Origin: Amblyomma americanum
Lineage: Eukaryota; Arthropoda; Arachnida; Ixodida; Ixodidae
Direction of reading: 5' to 3'
NCBI RefSeq assembly: GCF_052857255.1
Contig: NC_135502.1
Coordinates: 187,671,806-187,735,805 of the forward strand
Length of the DNA: 64,000 nucleotides
Shown here: one piece after another, positions 41,986 to 51,641 of the stretch
How the letters are laid out: every line of letters begins with the position of its first letter
Numbering within the stretch: the stretch's first letter is position 1
Position numbers and translations under genes: made by a program
Notes under the pieces: model-generated
What the model was told of the DNA's origin: nothing
The model's database searches: none
What the model saw: the letters and a program-made list of their open reading frames with translations, nothing else

Positions 41986-42315
41986 ACACTCGCGTGATGG
42001 TGATACCGCTGGGGCTGTATCCGTTGCAACGAGTTCACCAGCGCATAGCTGATGCTTCGGATGATGATGACAGGCGTCAGCTTCAGGGATTTGGTACGGA
42101 ACTTCGACGGAACTTCGTAATAACGAAGCGTCTTGCGACGAATGCGAGATTAAATTACATACGTTATTCTGAAATATTCGGTAATTTGAAATTCGTAGTA
42201 CTGAAAGTTTTTTACATTGAAAGTATAGGCATTTTGGCGGGGATTTAAAAAAAATTCGTAAAACTGAATGTTTCGTTAATCTGATGTTCGTAGTAACGTG
42301 ATTTTACTGTAGATG

Positions 42316-42375
42316 ACAAGACTGGTTGCTTGTCTCTCGTTTGCCCTTAACGTCTTTTCACGCTGCTTTCATGAG
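42316..42375 (+). mobile_element. Possible short PLE tail
   Basis: GGTTGCTTGTCTCTCGTTTG, ending CACGCTGCTTTCATGAGAG, has the leader-then-ATG shape of PLE ends. There is no inverted arm or clear duplication. Confidence 0.35.
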
Positions 42376-42439
42376 AGAATTCTTTTTTTTCTTCTTTATG
42401 GCAGTGTTGGCCAAAGTGTGAAGTAAATCATTCTTTTTT

Positions 42440-42650
42440 AAATATTATCGCATGGCACCACCGGGATCTTGACCTCCACATGCGTATGGTGCTTTACCAA
42501 GTTGATCTTGACAGTCGCTGTAGTAGCTCAGCTGCTAGAACACCGCAGCAACATGGATAGGGCATGAGTTTGCATCTTATCATCAGCGGCGTGTGTTTGT
42601 GTTTCATTCTACTTTCTGGAGATTTACCTTCCATCTTTATAAAGAACGGT
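42440..42650. repeat. tRNA-related SINE-like sequence
   Basis: Plus strand GTAGTAGCTCAGCTGCTAGA (A box) is followed by GCATGAGTTTGCATCT (weak B box). Just before it, on the minus strand, CAACTTGGTAAAGCACC and GGAGGTCAAGATCCC also look tRNA-like. Two opposed tRNA-like heads suggest a SINE pair or a composite. Confidence 0.4.
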
Positions 42651-42751
42651 TACTCAACTGATTTCACACCATCACCATCGTCAATAAATTTCACTCAGTC
42701 TCTTCGTCGAGAGTAGGTGTCAGCATGAAATGTCTTCGCAGTATAGGAGTA

Positions 42752-43460
42752 CAGTGGAACCCCGTTCATACGTTTTTCACCGGACCGCGAAAAAAAATAA
42801 TGTAACAGCCGGGAAAACGCAACAGTGAGGAACGGTCCGAAAATTAATGAAAACAGTGCAGCTTTGCCTTGAAACAATTTATTTCGACATCAAGAGAACT
42901 TAGGCCTTAAATAAATCGAGAACGGTCGATTGCCGTTTTTTCCGCTCGCTGGAAAACACCACGCATTTCTCGATGGCCTGGAAAGCCGCATTGCTCTTAG
43001 CGTCGCTTTGAGGTGCGACGTACTTGCGGAGGAGGTCCAGAGCCGCGACGGCTTCTCCAAAGCTCGGGTGCGCCAACTCCCCGGAATCATGCGGCTCGTG
43101 CTCCTCGTCGTCATCACAGTCTGAGGCTTCACTCACGACCGAGTCTGCAACGATCTCGGCGATACTCTGACACTCGGACGTCACGACAGCAGCATCCACG
43201 GCCACGTAGTCGTCATATGTGACTCCCGTGGCACCCAGCGCATTCAAAGCTTCACTCAGCTCTTGATCATGAGAGGCTGTTTCCGTCTCTTCAGCTTCCG
43301 TGGCAGTTTCCTCTCCGCCGTCCATGCGAAAGCCACACCGCACGAAGCAGTGCTGTGCAGTTGACGCGCTCAACGAACTCTCTCCTATGAGACGCCCCTC
43401 CGCTTCACGAAGTTCCTCAGCGACGGAGACAGTAAAGCGTACATTGCCGTTTGCGATGCA
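42752..43460 (-). mobile_element. Tigger element 3' portion, 5' end lost
   Basis: It begins after TA (42750-42751) with CAGTGGAACCCCGTTCATAC, a Tigger terminus. On the minus strand it contains the C-terminal part of a transposase. It ends at a Mutator-like fragment near 43460, so the right terminus is missing. Confidence 0.7.
42900..43460 (-). pseudogene. Tigger transposase C-terminal domain
   Basis: Minus-strand frame with STAQHCFVRCGF (after the last DDE helix), a Glu/Asp-rich acidic stretch (ATEAEETETASHDQELSEAL), VVSEASDCDDDEEHE, and ending FSSERKKRQSTVLDLFKA at 42900. Acidic linker plus a basic end and a LFK/FFK terminus is typical of Tigger transposases. The frame extends to 43508, but beyond 43460 it overlaps the Mutator-like sequence. 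No DDE residues are present. Confidence 0.68.
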
Positions 43461-43463
43461 CAG

Positions 43464-44060
43464 GTGTATGGTCCTCTGAACATCGAAAAGGAGGACTGCA
43501 CAAACCATGTTGCTAAACGTTTAGGAAGCGCTCTCTGCCAGCTCAAAACACCACTGCCACGTGGACAAAAGCTGAAAGAATCAGCTGTGACAAAGTTACA
43601 GACTTACTACCAGATAGCTGTGACTAGCAATCGAGGCAGCATTCAAAAGATGTATTCTGCCATATGCGCAAGTTATTTCCACTCCTGCTCTAGTGATGGG
43701 GCTAGCAGCCACAAGTTTTGCCCGAGGGACCAGAGTTGTGGTGCAAACACAGGCGAGCTGAAGCCCTCTGCCAGCCTGCACCCAACACACGCCCCTCCTC
43801 ACTAAAGCCCAAGGGAAGGCAGTCCTTCCTATATAGTAGAATCTGGCTGCTTTGCCCAAAGACCAAGTTGGTGTGCTCCCAGGTCACCAGCTGCTAATAC
43901 TTACTGCCTCTAGAAATGAGAGGCGGATCAAAAAGATGTCTGCCTTCCAGACTGCTGAGGCACGAGCCCACCATCGCAGTATGGCAAAAAGGGCTCGTGT
44001 TGAAGACTCGAGTCGCAAGGGCCGGGAGGGTCTTACGTACAGTGCTGGCCAGTTTTAGTG
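43464..44060 (+). pseudogene. Mutator-like (MULE) transposase fragment
   Basis: The plus-strand frame KEDCTNHVAKRLGSALCQLK, LQTYYQIAVTSNRGSIQKMY, HKFCPRDQSC resembles the tick/arthropod Mutator-like transposase region (..C(I/V)NHV.KR.G..LR.L; C..L..Y). Later frames have PKDQVGVLPG and RKGREGLTYSAGQF with a stop, as at the C-terminus of such proteins. It is broken by stops and truncated at the 5' end. The assignment rests on remembered family motifs, so it is moderate. Confidence 0.55.
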
Positions 44061-44670
44061 ATAGTGGACATTTGCAGGACAGCCAATTTCTCATTTTGGG
44101 AAAGTTTCATGCATACCCAATTGATTTTCAGTATATACACGTCTTTCAAACTTTCAATTGCTGTTTTCTCCTTTCGCAATTTTTGGCAATTTTCAGTTTG
44201 TGCACACATTTTTCCACACTTCTATCAGACTTATTTTAACGAAACTTGGCACACTTGTTCTTTAATATGTAGAGCACACCGGTATCTATTTATAATAACA
44301 ATATACTTATGATATCATTATGCTAATTGGAACTAACTTATTAGACGCATAGAGAATAGAAGCATTGCAAATTTGCAAATTTTTTTTAACTACTGGCTTC
44401 TCCCAAAAGAAAGTTGTGGCTAGTTTTCAGTGTTCTACAGTTATTATGGAATAGAATAAGCCGTTTTTCCATGTTCCTTGTGAAAAATTAATATGTAAAA
44501 AAGTGTGCACAGAAGTCCCTTTCTTTTCAACTTTAGGTGAACATTGAACAAACTCTAGTGAAGCTACAGAAAAACTAATTAGTGTTTTGGAAAGGGCAGA
44601 AAAAACTCTATAAGCACACAGAATTTCATTGCTCTACAGCACTTATTAAAAAAAAAGTGTCTTCGAGTAG
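44061..44670. other. No gene recognised; likely MULE 3' flank
   Basis: AT-rich; nothing further seen. Confidence 0.4.
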
Positions 44671-44679
44671 CATCTCCCA

Positions 44680-45110
44680 TTAATACAAATTCGTAAAATT
44701 TCCCAGCTGGAGTGCATTATTGGACGCATAGACTGTTGGGCAAGTTGGTACATTGCAAACACGTACAAGCGCACAAGAGCATGGACAAAGAAAGACTTGA
44801 ACAACATGATTGCTTTGAGTGCATTTTGGAGTGCATTGTGTGCAATATGCACAATTTTGGATGTTCTTGAACACTACGGATGATATGAACACACGAGCCA
44901 TGAATGCACCCTCAAACAGCAAGTGCTGCCTGCACATCGCTGACATCGCAGTAGCAGTCGTGCTGTCTATGCACCACAAATAGTGAGCTGTGGCCATGCA
45001 GCTGTAAATAAATCCCGTCAACAGGAAACGGATCTTCACGAATGCATTTCCCATGCTGCATACAGATTGTTTGTTTTGGATCATGCAAAATTCGTTGAAT
45101 ATTCTTTCAT
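44680..45110. repeat. Decayed copy of the 530-bp MITE
   Basis: ACAAATTCGTAAAATTTCCC, GGAGTGCATT, CATTGTGTGCAATATGCAC and CTGCCTGCACATCGCTGACA align with 17008-17160. It is interrupted by a 109-bp PLE tail at 44719-44827. Confidence 0.65.
44719..44827 (-). mobile_element. PLE tail micro-insertion (109 bp) with 10-bp target duplication
   Basis: It is flanked by GGAGTGCATT at 44709-44718 and 44828-44837. The MITE copy at 17034 has this sequence once, which confirms the duplication. On the minus strand it reads a leader (..GTGCGCTTGTACGTGTTTGC) and an ATG followed by YQLAQQS, as in other PLE ends. It is not palindromic: a single, very short PLE 3' end. Confidence 0.8.
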
Positions 45111-45240
45111 AATCTGTACATGAAACGTGAACATAAAGCTTAACCTTATCATCCTGTATAGATCACTGCCACAAAGATTTCATTCCATGCTATCAAACCA
45201 GTTGATTCATTTTCGGCTCAGACTAGTGGAGAGTGGAACT

Positions 45241-45382
45241 TTTAGAAGAACTTTTTGTTGGGCTAGATGGTGCATACTGTAACAAAAGAACTGTAGCGCG
45301 ACCATGATGAACACAAGACAGAGGCACACAGGACTAGCGCTGTCTTGTGTTCGTCTTGGTCGCGCTACAGTTCTTTTGTTAC
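45241..45382. mobile_element. PLE tail fold-back (142 bp) with 11-bp target duplication
   Basis: It is flanked by AGAGTGGAACT at 45230-45240 and 45383-45393. The arms GTAACAAAAGAACTGTAGCG, CGACC.. and GGTCGCGCTACAGTTCTTTT, GTTAC are inverted repeats; the centre lies near 45332. The left arm read minus continues past the leader into an ATG and HHLAQQKVLL, like other PLE starts. The right arm stops before the ATG. Confidence 0.85.
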
Positions 45383-45642
45383 AGAGTGGAACTGCCTTCC
45401 CCCATCCATCAGAATGGTCAACTGTAACTTTTAGCATTTTCTTGGTCTTGAGTGTGCTCTGTGTTTCATGCCTTTTTTTTTTTTGCTTTGTTCCATTGTT
45501 AAATGTAATGCCCATGTCCCCCTCTGCAATGTGACTTGATTTAGTTTTCTTCTAAAGTAGCACATTGTCTTTCTTGCCCTTTTTGCTACGAACACTTTTG
45601 CTTACGTTTATACTTTGTTCTTGGCTCATATGGTTTGTACTA

Positions 45643-46575
45643 CTGTATAAATACGTGTAAGAGCCACACTTTTTTTTTTCTTCGAGATTCAAGGGCCAAC
45701 TTTCGGTGTGTGGCTCAGCCCATACATGTGATTTGCGAAAAAAAACAACTTTTTTTTAAGTAAAAACAACCAATTAGGAAATCAGTGGTATTTATTCTAT
45801 GTTCAAACGCCACTCGTGGAGTCTTCCGACTCTGAGCTGGTGCTGTGCTCTGGTGCACACTCATTCCACAAGAAGTCGCACAGCACGTCCGCTGTCAACG
45901 CGTAGCCGTTGTTCCGCACTTCCATCACCTAGCAGAGCAGCTCTTCTTCCAGTTCGGGAAACTTCCACGGCTTGCCTCGGAAAGTGCGCTTTTTGCAGCT
46001 TGTGTTCCTCAGTGCATCCTTTTGGTTGCACCATCGTCGGACGCACTTCTTGGCCACGGCGAATTTCTTGCCCACTGCACGCTTGTCGGGTTTGACAGCA
46101 AACTCCCAGCTGTGTAGCTATTAAGGTGCTTCACCCATTGTGCTAAAACTGCTAAAACTACAATGCTCGGCGGCAGCATGCGAAAGCCATAACTACGGTG
46201 AACCACAACTCCCGTACCTTTGATAGCCACAAAACGATGGAGCTGGTGAGGCTGATGCCTTATATAAATAGCGGGACCTCGCAGCAGAGGAAAAAGTTAA
46301 CGATGATGATTATGAGCCATGGTCTCTGGTGCAATCCCTGGGCGGCACCTGGAAGCTCCTGTGCGCAGGCATCGCCTCCGCGATCAAGCAGGCTGTTGCT
46401 CGTAGCCAAAGCTGATCACGAAGGCCACGGCGCGTGCATTTTGAAGACTATTCTCAAGTGGGTCGTGTGGAAAGTTTGGGTGCAGCCCTTACACAGATAT
46501 TTTTTTCTAATATTTCGTTTCGGAAAACAGGGTGCGGCCCATACACGGGTGCAGCCCTTACACACGTTTATACCG
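45643..46575 (-). mobile_element. Pogo-like non-autonomous TIR element (933 bp)
   Basis: The ends CTGTATAAATACGTGTAAGA and (reverse complement) CGGTATAAACGTGTGTAAGG are bounded by TA (45641-45642 and 46576-46577). On the minus strand it encodes NPTSVQWARN-type leftovers in one frame and, in another, KPDKRAVGKKFAVAKKCVRR, KFPELEEELLCYVMEVRNNG, which is a CENP-B/Tigger-type DNA-binding region. There is no DDE domain. This is the intact-site relative that proves the inner insertion at 37694-39619. Confidence 0.75.
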
Positions 46576-46717
46576 TACTTAAAACCTCGATGGTTCGAAT
46601 CCAGTCAATCTGAAATCTTGGATAATTCGAAGAATTTCTGCGGTCCTGTAATTTCTAATGCAAATTTGACCGAATAATTTGAAGTGGTGGTCTGCACCAG
46701 CCTAGTTAGTTTGAATA

Positions 46718-47678
46718 TAGTGAAAGCTCGTTAATTCGAATTTTTTGGATAATTCGAACTACACCACTTGGTCTGGCCAAGCTTCATAGAGAACTGTGTA
46801 TAAAAAAGCCCGTTAATTCGAAAGCTAGCCGTTTCCACTACGGATAATTGGAACTACCTGCCGCCGCATCTGGGTGGCTTGGAACACAGCACGTTGCAAA
46901 AAAAAAAAAGCGCCGGAGAGTAGGGGTTGGCGGCTGCGGTGGCAGCTGCCTACCCTCTTTTCTGCGCAGCCTCCGAAACTCGCAACTAAATACTCGTTCA
47001 TTCGAGCCCTGTTAATTCGGAAATAGTACGGATAAGCACTGTTGGCGTGGTCGCAGCCAACGGCCATGAAGTTACGTGCGAAAAAATTTTTTTTTCTTTG
47101 CTAGGGTCATCCATCCTTCTACCCCTTAGCCGTCAACCGAATCACGCAGTCAGCCGAGCCGCGATCATGACGCTGGCTCTTAGCGTTGTTCGCTGCAAAA
47201 AGTGTTTGCTGCTGTCGGGCGTTCCAATGATTGAGTGGCAGTAGACAGCATCCGCCCCAATCGTCCATCGCATGATAGATAAGGCAAACGTACTGAAAAC
47301 GAGGCTTGCACAACCAGACAAGCGCTGGCACTCTGCCAAGTTCGCTTGCCCCCCTTGCTAGAGCTAACGTTAAAAGGTAAACACACCATGATGTTATCGC
47401 TGCACAGCATCTTAACGCACTGCCAAGAAATGCGTTGTGGACCATGAAACGGAGGGAAGCGTTAACAACTGACACTTTTTTTTTTCAAATTCTTAGGCAA
47501 AAATCGGCGGTGGGTGGGTTCAATATGCCAGTGGGTTCGTTACGCGAGTAAATACGGTACATGTACCGTAATGCAAATAATTCTTGTCAGTTTTTTCGAG
47601 GCCACTCGATAATTCGAACATCGGATAATTCAAACTTTTTTCCGGTCCTGTCAAGTTCTAATTAACGAGCTTTTTCAG
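46718..47678. mobile_element. Tigger-type MITE (about 0.96 kb)
   Basis: The left end AGTGAAAGCTCGTTAATTCG (about 46719) and the right end (reverse complement CTGAAAAAGCTCGTTAATTA) are inverted repeats with GGATAATTCGAAC just inside both. It seems to sit inside another Tigger-like unit whose ends may be at about 46580 (AAAACCTCGATGGTTCGAAT) and 48655 (reverse complement AAAACCTTGTTAATTTGAAG). A further lone terminus with GAGTAAATACGGTA lies at about 47545. Confidence 0.6.
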
Positions 47679-47680
47679 TA

Positions 47681-48530
47681 TCTGGGGTGCTGCGCTGAAA
47701 TCCCCGATCTCGATTTCGCCGCAAACCGGTGAAGCGACGACCTCTCGTAGCCGCGAGTTGGCGCTGCAGAGAGATGGCAATAGTTGATATGTGAAGCTCC
47801 CCAGCCCCCAGCGCAAGACTCATTCTATAGTATGGCTTACATACCGTCGAAACATGGACCTGTGCTTGACACAACCCTTGTTGCTTCATGCCCACGACAG
47901 ACCATTTCTTTGAGTGGTGTGTTGGGGCGTGAGGTAACTGGCACCTCTAACTACTTTAGTACCATCGCATGTAAGTCAACCTTTTTTTTGGAAAAAGGTG
48001 GTTTTGGTTGAGCGGCGGGTAGTGCGCACCCTGTGCCAGTGTCTGTTTATGGCATTATGCTTGGGGCTTCAGACAACAGCTAATTCATATGCAAATTGGT
48101 TCTGCTGAAGAAATTATGTATTGTGTGCTCTGGTGGTCGCTTCCTTGGACTAGGGATCGGTATTGCGAGATTGAACTTCCTATAATCTCCAAGGAATCCG
48201 AAACTACAGCACTGTTTGCAGTTTGGTTTGCCGCTATAGTCAATCGGTCCGCACGTGAGTATGAAAGAGAGGATGGAGCTCCATTTTTCACACTTGATCT
48301 CCATTGTCCTTGTGATCGCACCGTTAAGTGTTTATTGCTTTGAGTCGCAGTTCCATCGCGCAAGACACTGCAAAACAAAATGCGGTAGGGGGACAATGCA
48401 GGGGTGTAGGGGGTGGGGTATAAGGTAATTGCAAAGTTTGTCTACTACACGTAGCGCATTCCCGACAACGAATTTTTTTGCCTGGGTTTCATTTTTTTGC
48501 TGTGCTTGGTTAATTCGAAAACCTGGTTAA
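47681..48530. other. No gene recognised; interior of Tigger-like repeats
   Basis: Short ORFs only. GGTTAATTCG repeats near 48508 belong to the outer Tigger-like terminus. Confidence 0.45.
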
Positions 48531-48533
48531 TTT

Positions 48534-48594
48534 TTCTGGGTTTTTTGAGCAAAAGACACGACACAAAAGAAACGAGGTAGACAGGACATACTCG
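48534..48594 (-). mobile_element. PLE tail micro-insertion (61 bp) with 11-bp target duplication
   Basis: It is flanked by CTGGTTAATTT at 48523-48533 and 48595-48605, inside a Tigger-like terminus. Minus-strand content GCGAGTATGTCCTGTCTACC, TCGTTTCTTTTGTGTCGTG resembles PLE leaders. This is the shortest such insertion in the window. Confidence 0.65.
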
Positions 48595-48659
48595 CTGGTT
48601 AATTTGAATATCTTCTACAGTCATAGTTACTTCAAATTAACAAGGTTTTAATAGTACTT

Positions 48660-49290
48660 CCATTATTTTATACGCATTTTGTACCGGCTGCTGCAGCCGA
48701 TAAAACATGACAGCACGGGTGCAGGGGAAGGAACTTAGTGCTTTATAGCCACTACTGGAAAGAAGGGTGGCTTCCTCTCCCAGAGAAGCCGACTATGTGC
48801 GCATGTCCCGTGGCTTCCGGGACGATGATTTAGCTACCGATACATCCTCCTTTGTTTGGAAGGAAGAAAAAGAAAGAAAGCTCGGTTACAAACAAATCGG
48901 AATGTTGTATGTCACTCACACAGATGCCTTGTTGACTTTTCTTGCTTTGGAAATTTAAAGCACTTGTACAAAGTCCTTGTTGTACGTGAGGCGCCCAGGT
49001 GGTGCTCTCTGTTGTGTTTACTTCCTTAGTGCTGGTGCTGGCGAGGCAGTGCACGGGGGATCCTGCGTTGGAGGCGCTGTGCCGAGCTGTGGCTCGGTAG
49101 TACGTGACTGCGGTGGATCAGTGCGGGCCAAGGTTGCCGAATTGTTCGAACTGTTTGCGTCGTCGACGAAATCCGGCAGTTCCCTCGCAAAGGATTCGCT
49201 GGTCGGCAGCAGGTGCCGCCAGTTACATCGCAGAACTCTTCACTCTTTGGTGAGGACGTCGTACGACCTGCGAAACATGGACTGACGCTA
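48660..49290. other. Unassigned; may contain the Gypsy 3 3' LTR
   Basis: It lies just downstream of the integrase on the minus strand, where a 3' LTR is expected. I could not pair it with a 5' LTR. Confidence 0.35.
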
Positions 49291-49336
49291 GACTTGAGCT
49301 TTCGGTGACCACGTGCGCTTCCTCACCTGAACGACG

Positions 49337-50242
49337 TCACCTTTCTGCAGTGGAGCCAACGGCCGCTTGAGGCTTTCGGTCTGGCGATGCTTGTACGCCT
49401 GGTAGTACGCATGCTTGTACGCATGCTTGTACGCTGGGCAATGTGGTGCGAAGCTCGCGGCCCTGGAGGATCCCTGCAGGGGTTCGGCCGCACTCTAGAG
49501 GTGTGGTCCTGTAAGCAACAAGTCCCAACCAGAAATCTTGTTTAAGTTCAGTGGTTTTCTTTAGGATGCGCTTTACGATTTGCACACCCTTTTCCGTGAG
49601 ACCATTTGATTGAGGGAATCGTGGACTCGAGGCGGTGTGTTTGAAATCATATCGCTTTGCAAAAGCAGCAAAGTCATTACTTGCGAACTGCAGACCGTTG
49701 TCTTTGCATACCTCCATTGGTATGCCGTATCGCGCAAAAATGGAGCTAGTTGACTCAATGACGCTCCTCGCTGACAAGTCATTGAGCAGTTCTACTTCGG
49801 GGAAGTTTGACAACGCATCGTGTAAACACAAGTAAGATTTCCCGCCGTACTGGAAGATGTCGATGGCCACTCGGTACCAGGGCTTTTCAGGCACAGGACG
49901 CATTTTCAGTGGCTCTCTTGGTTGGCTGTATGCGTACTGCATACATACGCTACACTTCTTGACAAACGCCTCAATGTCTGAGTTCATTCCAGGCCAGAAA
50001 ACTAGACGTCGTGCCCTGAGTTTATTCTTTTTAATGCCCATATGGCCGTGATGGATTTTCTCTAACATTTCTCGTTGCAAGCTAGTTGGGATTATAACCT
50101 TGCAGCCTTTTAGCAGGATGCCTCTAACTTCGGACAGTTCGCCCTTGCTTGACTTCGGCGACCCTTCGATAGGAATACCATCACTTAGGCATTTTAGAAC
50201 GGAGCTTCCATGTGTCGTCACTGACAAGTGAGCAAACCACAC
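49337..50242 (-). pseudogene. Gypsy 3 integrase
   Basis: The 301-codon frame has the zinc-binding part (EKIHHGHMGIKKNKLRARR..CSVC), catalytic VAIDIFQYGGKSY (Asp), VCKDNGLQFASND (Asp) and QSNGLTEKGVQIVKRILK (Glu), and FWLGLVAYRTTPLE. All three catalytic residues are present. Near the C-terminus a short tandem repeat (VQACVQACVLPGVQA) is visible, from repeats of TTGTACGC/CTTGTACGCATG at 49390-49440. The frame starts after a break relative to RNase H. Confidence 0.82.
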
Positions 50243-50681
50243 TTAAAGCATGAACTTCTACGTCATCACTCTGGATGCTCGTATCGTTCTCAACGGGGGC
50301 CCTTGATAGCATGTCGGCGAGCAGAAGTTTTTTTCCTGGAACGAAGCATATTGTGATGTCATAATGCATCAGCCTAAGAAAGAACCACTGCAGTCTCGGC
50401 GGCATATCGCCTACTGCTTTTTTGTAGATGGCAACTAATGGGTGGTGCTCTGTTTCCACAATAACCTGCCGACCGTAGACGAAGTGATGAAACTTTTTGC
50501 ACCCGTATACGGTAGCCATTGCTTCCTTCTCTATTTGAGAATATCGCTGCTGCGCGACAGTGAGCACTTTGAAAGCGTAAGCCACGGGTTTCCAGGAATT
50601 GCCATGACACTGCAACAAAGCTGCGGCAATCCCATTCTCTGAAACATCCTGTGACACTTTTGTCAGCTTTTTTTCGGTCAA
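50181..50681 (-). pseudogene. Gypsy 3 RNase H
   Basis: Reading SQDVSENGIAAALLQCHGNS (catalytic region usually (D)AS..G.GA.L.Q, here with ENG), AYAFKVLTVAQQRYSQIEKE (Glu), VETEHHPLVAIYKKA (usual TDH is TEH) and SRAPVENDTS. The first catalytic Asp falls in a degraded segment. It overlaps the integrase frame slightly at its end, as frames switch here. Confidence 0.72.
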
Positions 50682-50699
50682 ACATTGACAGGAGCGGTT

Positions 50700-51640
50700 G
50701 TTTGCTCATGCTATGGCATAGCAGTTTCCATTCACTCGCATGGTTATCTGTCCATTCGAAAGCTGTGTCTTGTCTGATTAGGCTCCTGAACAGAATCGTT
50801 CTTTGCGCCAGCGTGGGCAAAAATTTTCCAAAGTAATTTACGACTCCAAGCATTCGTAAAACTCCCGATTTGTCAGAGGGGTCGGGCATTTCCAACATAC
50901 TTTTCACGAGTGCTGGGCTTGGTTTTATACCTTCTGCTCTGATAGCGTCGCCTAAGAACTCAACTTCTTGAACGCCAACTGTGCACTTCTCACGATTAAA
51001 TGTGAGACTGGCCTGCTCAGCTTCTTGCAGCGCTGACCGCAGGCGCTCATCATGCTCCTGCCAGGAGGTGCCCCAGATTATTTTGTTGTCGATGTGCACT
51101 TTCACGCCAGGAAGCGATTCAGAAATTTCATTCAGTGTTTTCTGGAACACTTCAGATGTCGACGAAATAACTAAAGGCATCTGAAAAAAACGATATCGAC
51201 CGAACGGTGTTGCAAAAGTACAAATCCTGGAGGTTTCTTCGTGGAATGGGATCTGATGGAACCCTGAGTTTGCGTCAAGTTTGGAGAACACTGTTGCGCC
51301 CGCTAGCTCAGATTCTATATCTTCTCGCCTTGGCATTTCGTAGTGTTCTCGCTTAATGCCATTCGTTTATCTTGCTAAGGTCCATACACACTCGGATATT
51401 GCCGTCTTTTTTGCGAATGATAACGAGAGGACTCACCCAGTCTGTGGCTTCTGTGACCTTGGTGATGATACCAGCGTTTTCCATTTGTTCAATTTCTAGC
51501 CGAAGCAGTTCTCGCAGAGCCAAAGGTACCCGTCTCGCTGTTTGGACAGCAGGTGTGGTGCCTTCACGCAGGGCCATGCGATAGTGGCGTCGAACACAGC
51601 CTGTGCCGCTGAACAGGTGTTGGTAATCACGAATGACTTT
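50700..51640 (-). pseudogene. Gypsy 3 reverse transcriptase, catalytic motif altered
   Basis: Starting after the Tigger insertion: VIRDYQHLFSGTGCVRRHYR, PLALRELLRLEIEQMENAGI, WVSPLVIIRKKDGNIRVCMD, then VFSKLDANSGFHQIP (motif A), FGRYRFFQMPLVISSTSEVF (motif B) and VHIDNKIIWGTS at about 51100-51060, where active copies have (Y/H)IDD. The second Asp is changed to Asn and the next residue to Lys. A frame change near 51350 separates fingers and palm. Confidence 0.82.
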
Positions 51641-51641
51641 A

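Larger units (their letters stand above)
41053..42309 (-). mobile_element. Non-autonomous Tigger element (1.26 kb) with TA duplication
   Basis: The termini CAGCAGAATATCGTTACAAC and (reverse complement) CAGTAAAATCACGTTACTAC are flanked by TA at 41051-41052 and 42310-42311. On the minus strand it keeps the N-terminal helix-turn-helix and the C-terminal acidic tail of the transposase but no DDE core. A LINE 3' end is inserted at about 41908-41985. Confidence 0.75.

Noticed and set aside
42510..42575. Functional tRNA gene
   Set aside because: A-box-like and B-box-like sequences are imperfect, and no cloverleaf with proper acceptor stem can be drawn; SINE-like at best.
49390..49445. Satellite from the TTGTACGC repeats
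   Set aside because: Only a few short units inside the integrase C-terminus; a local coding repeat.
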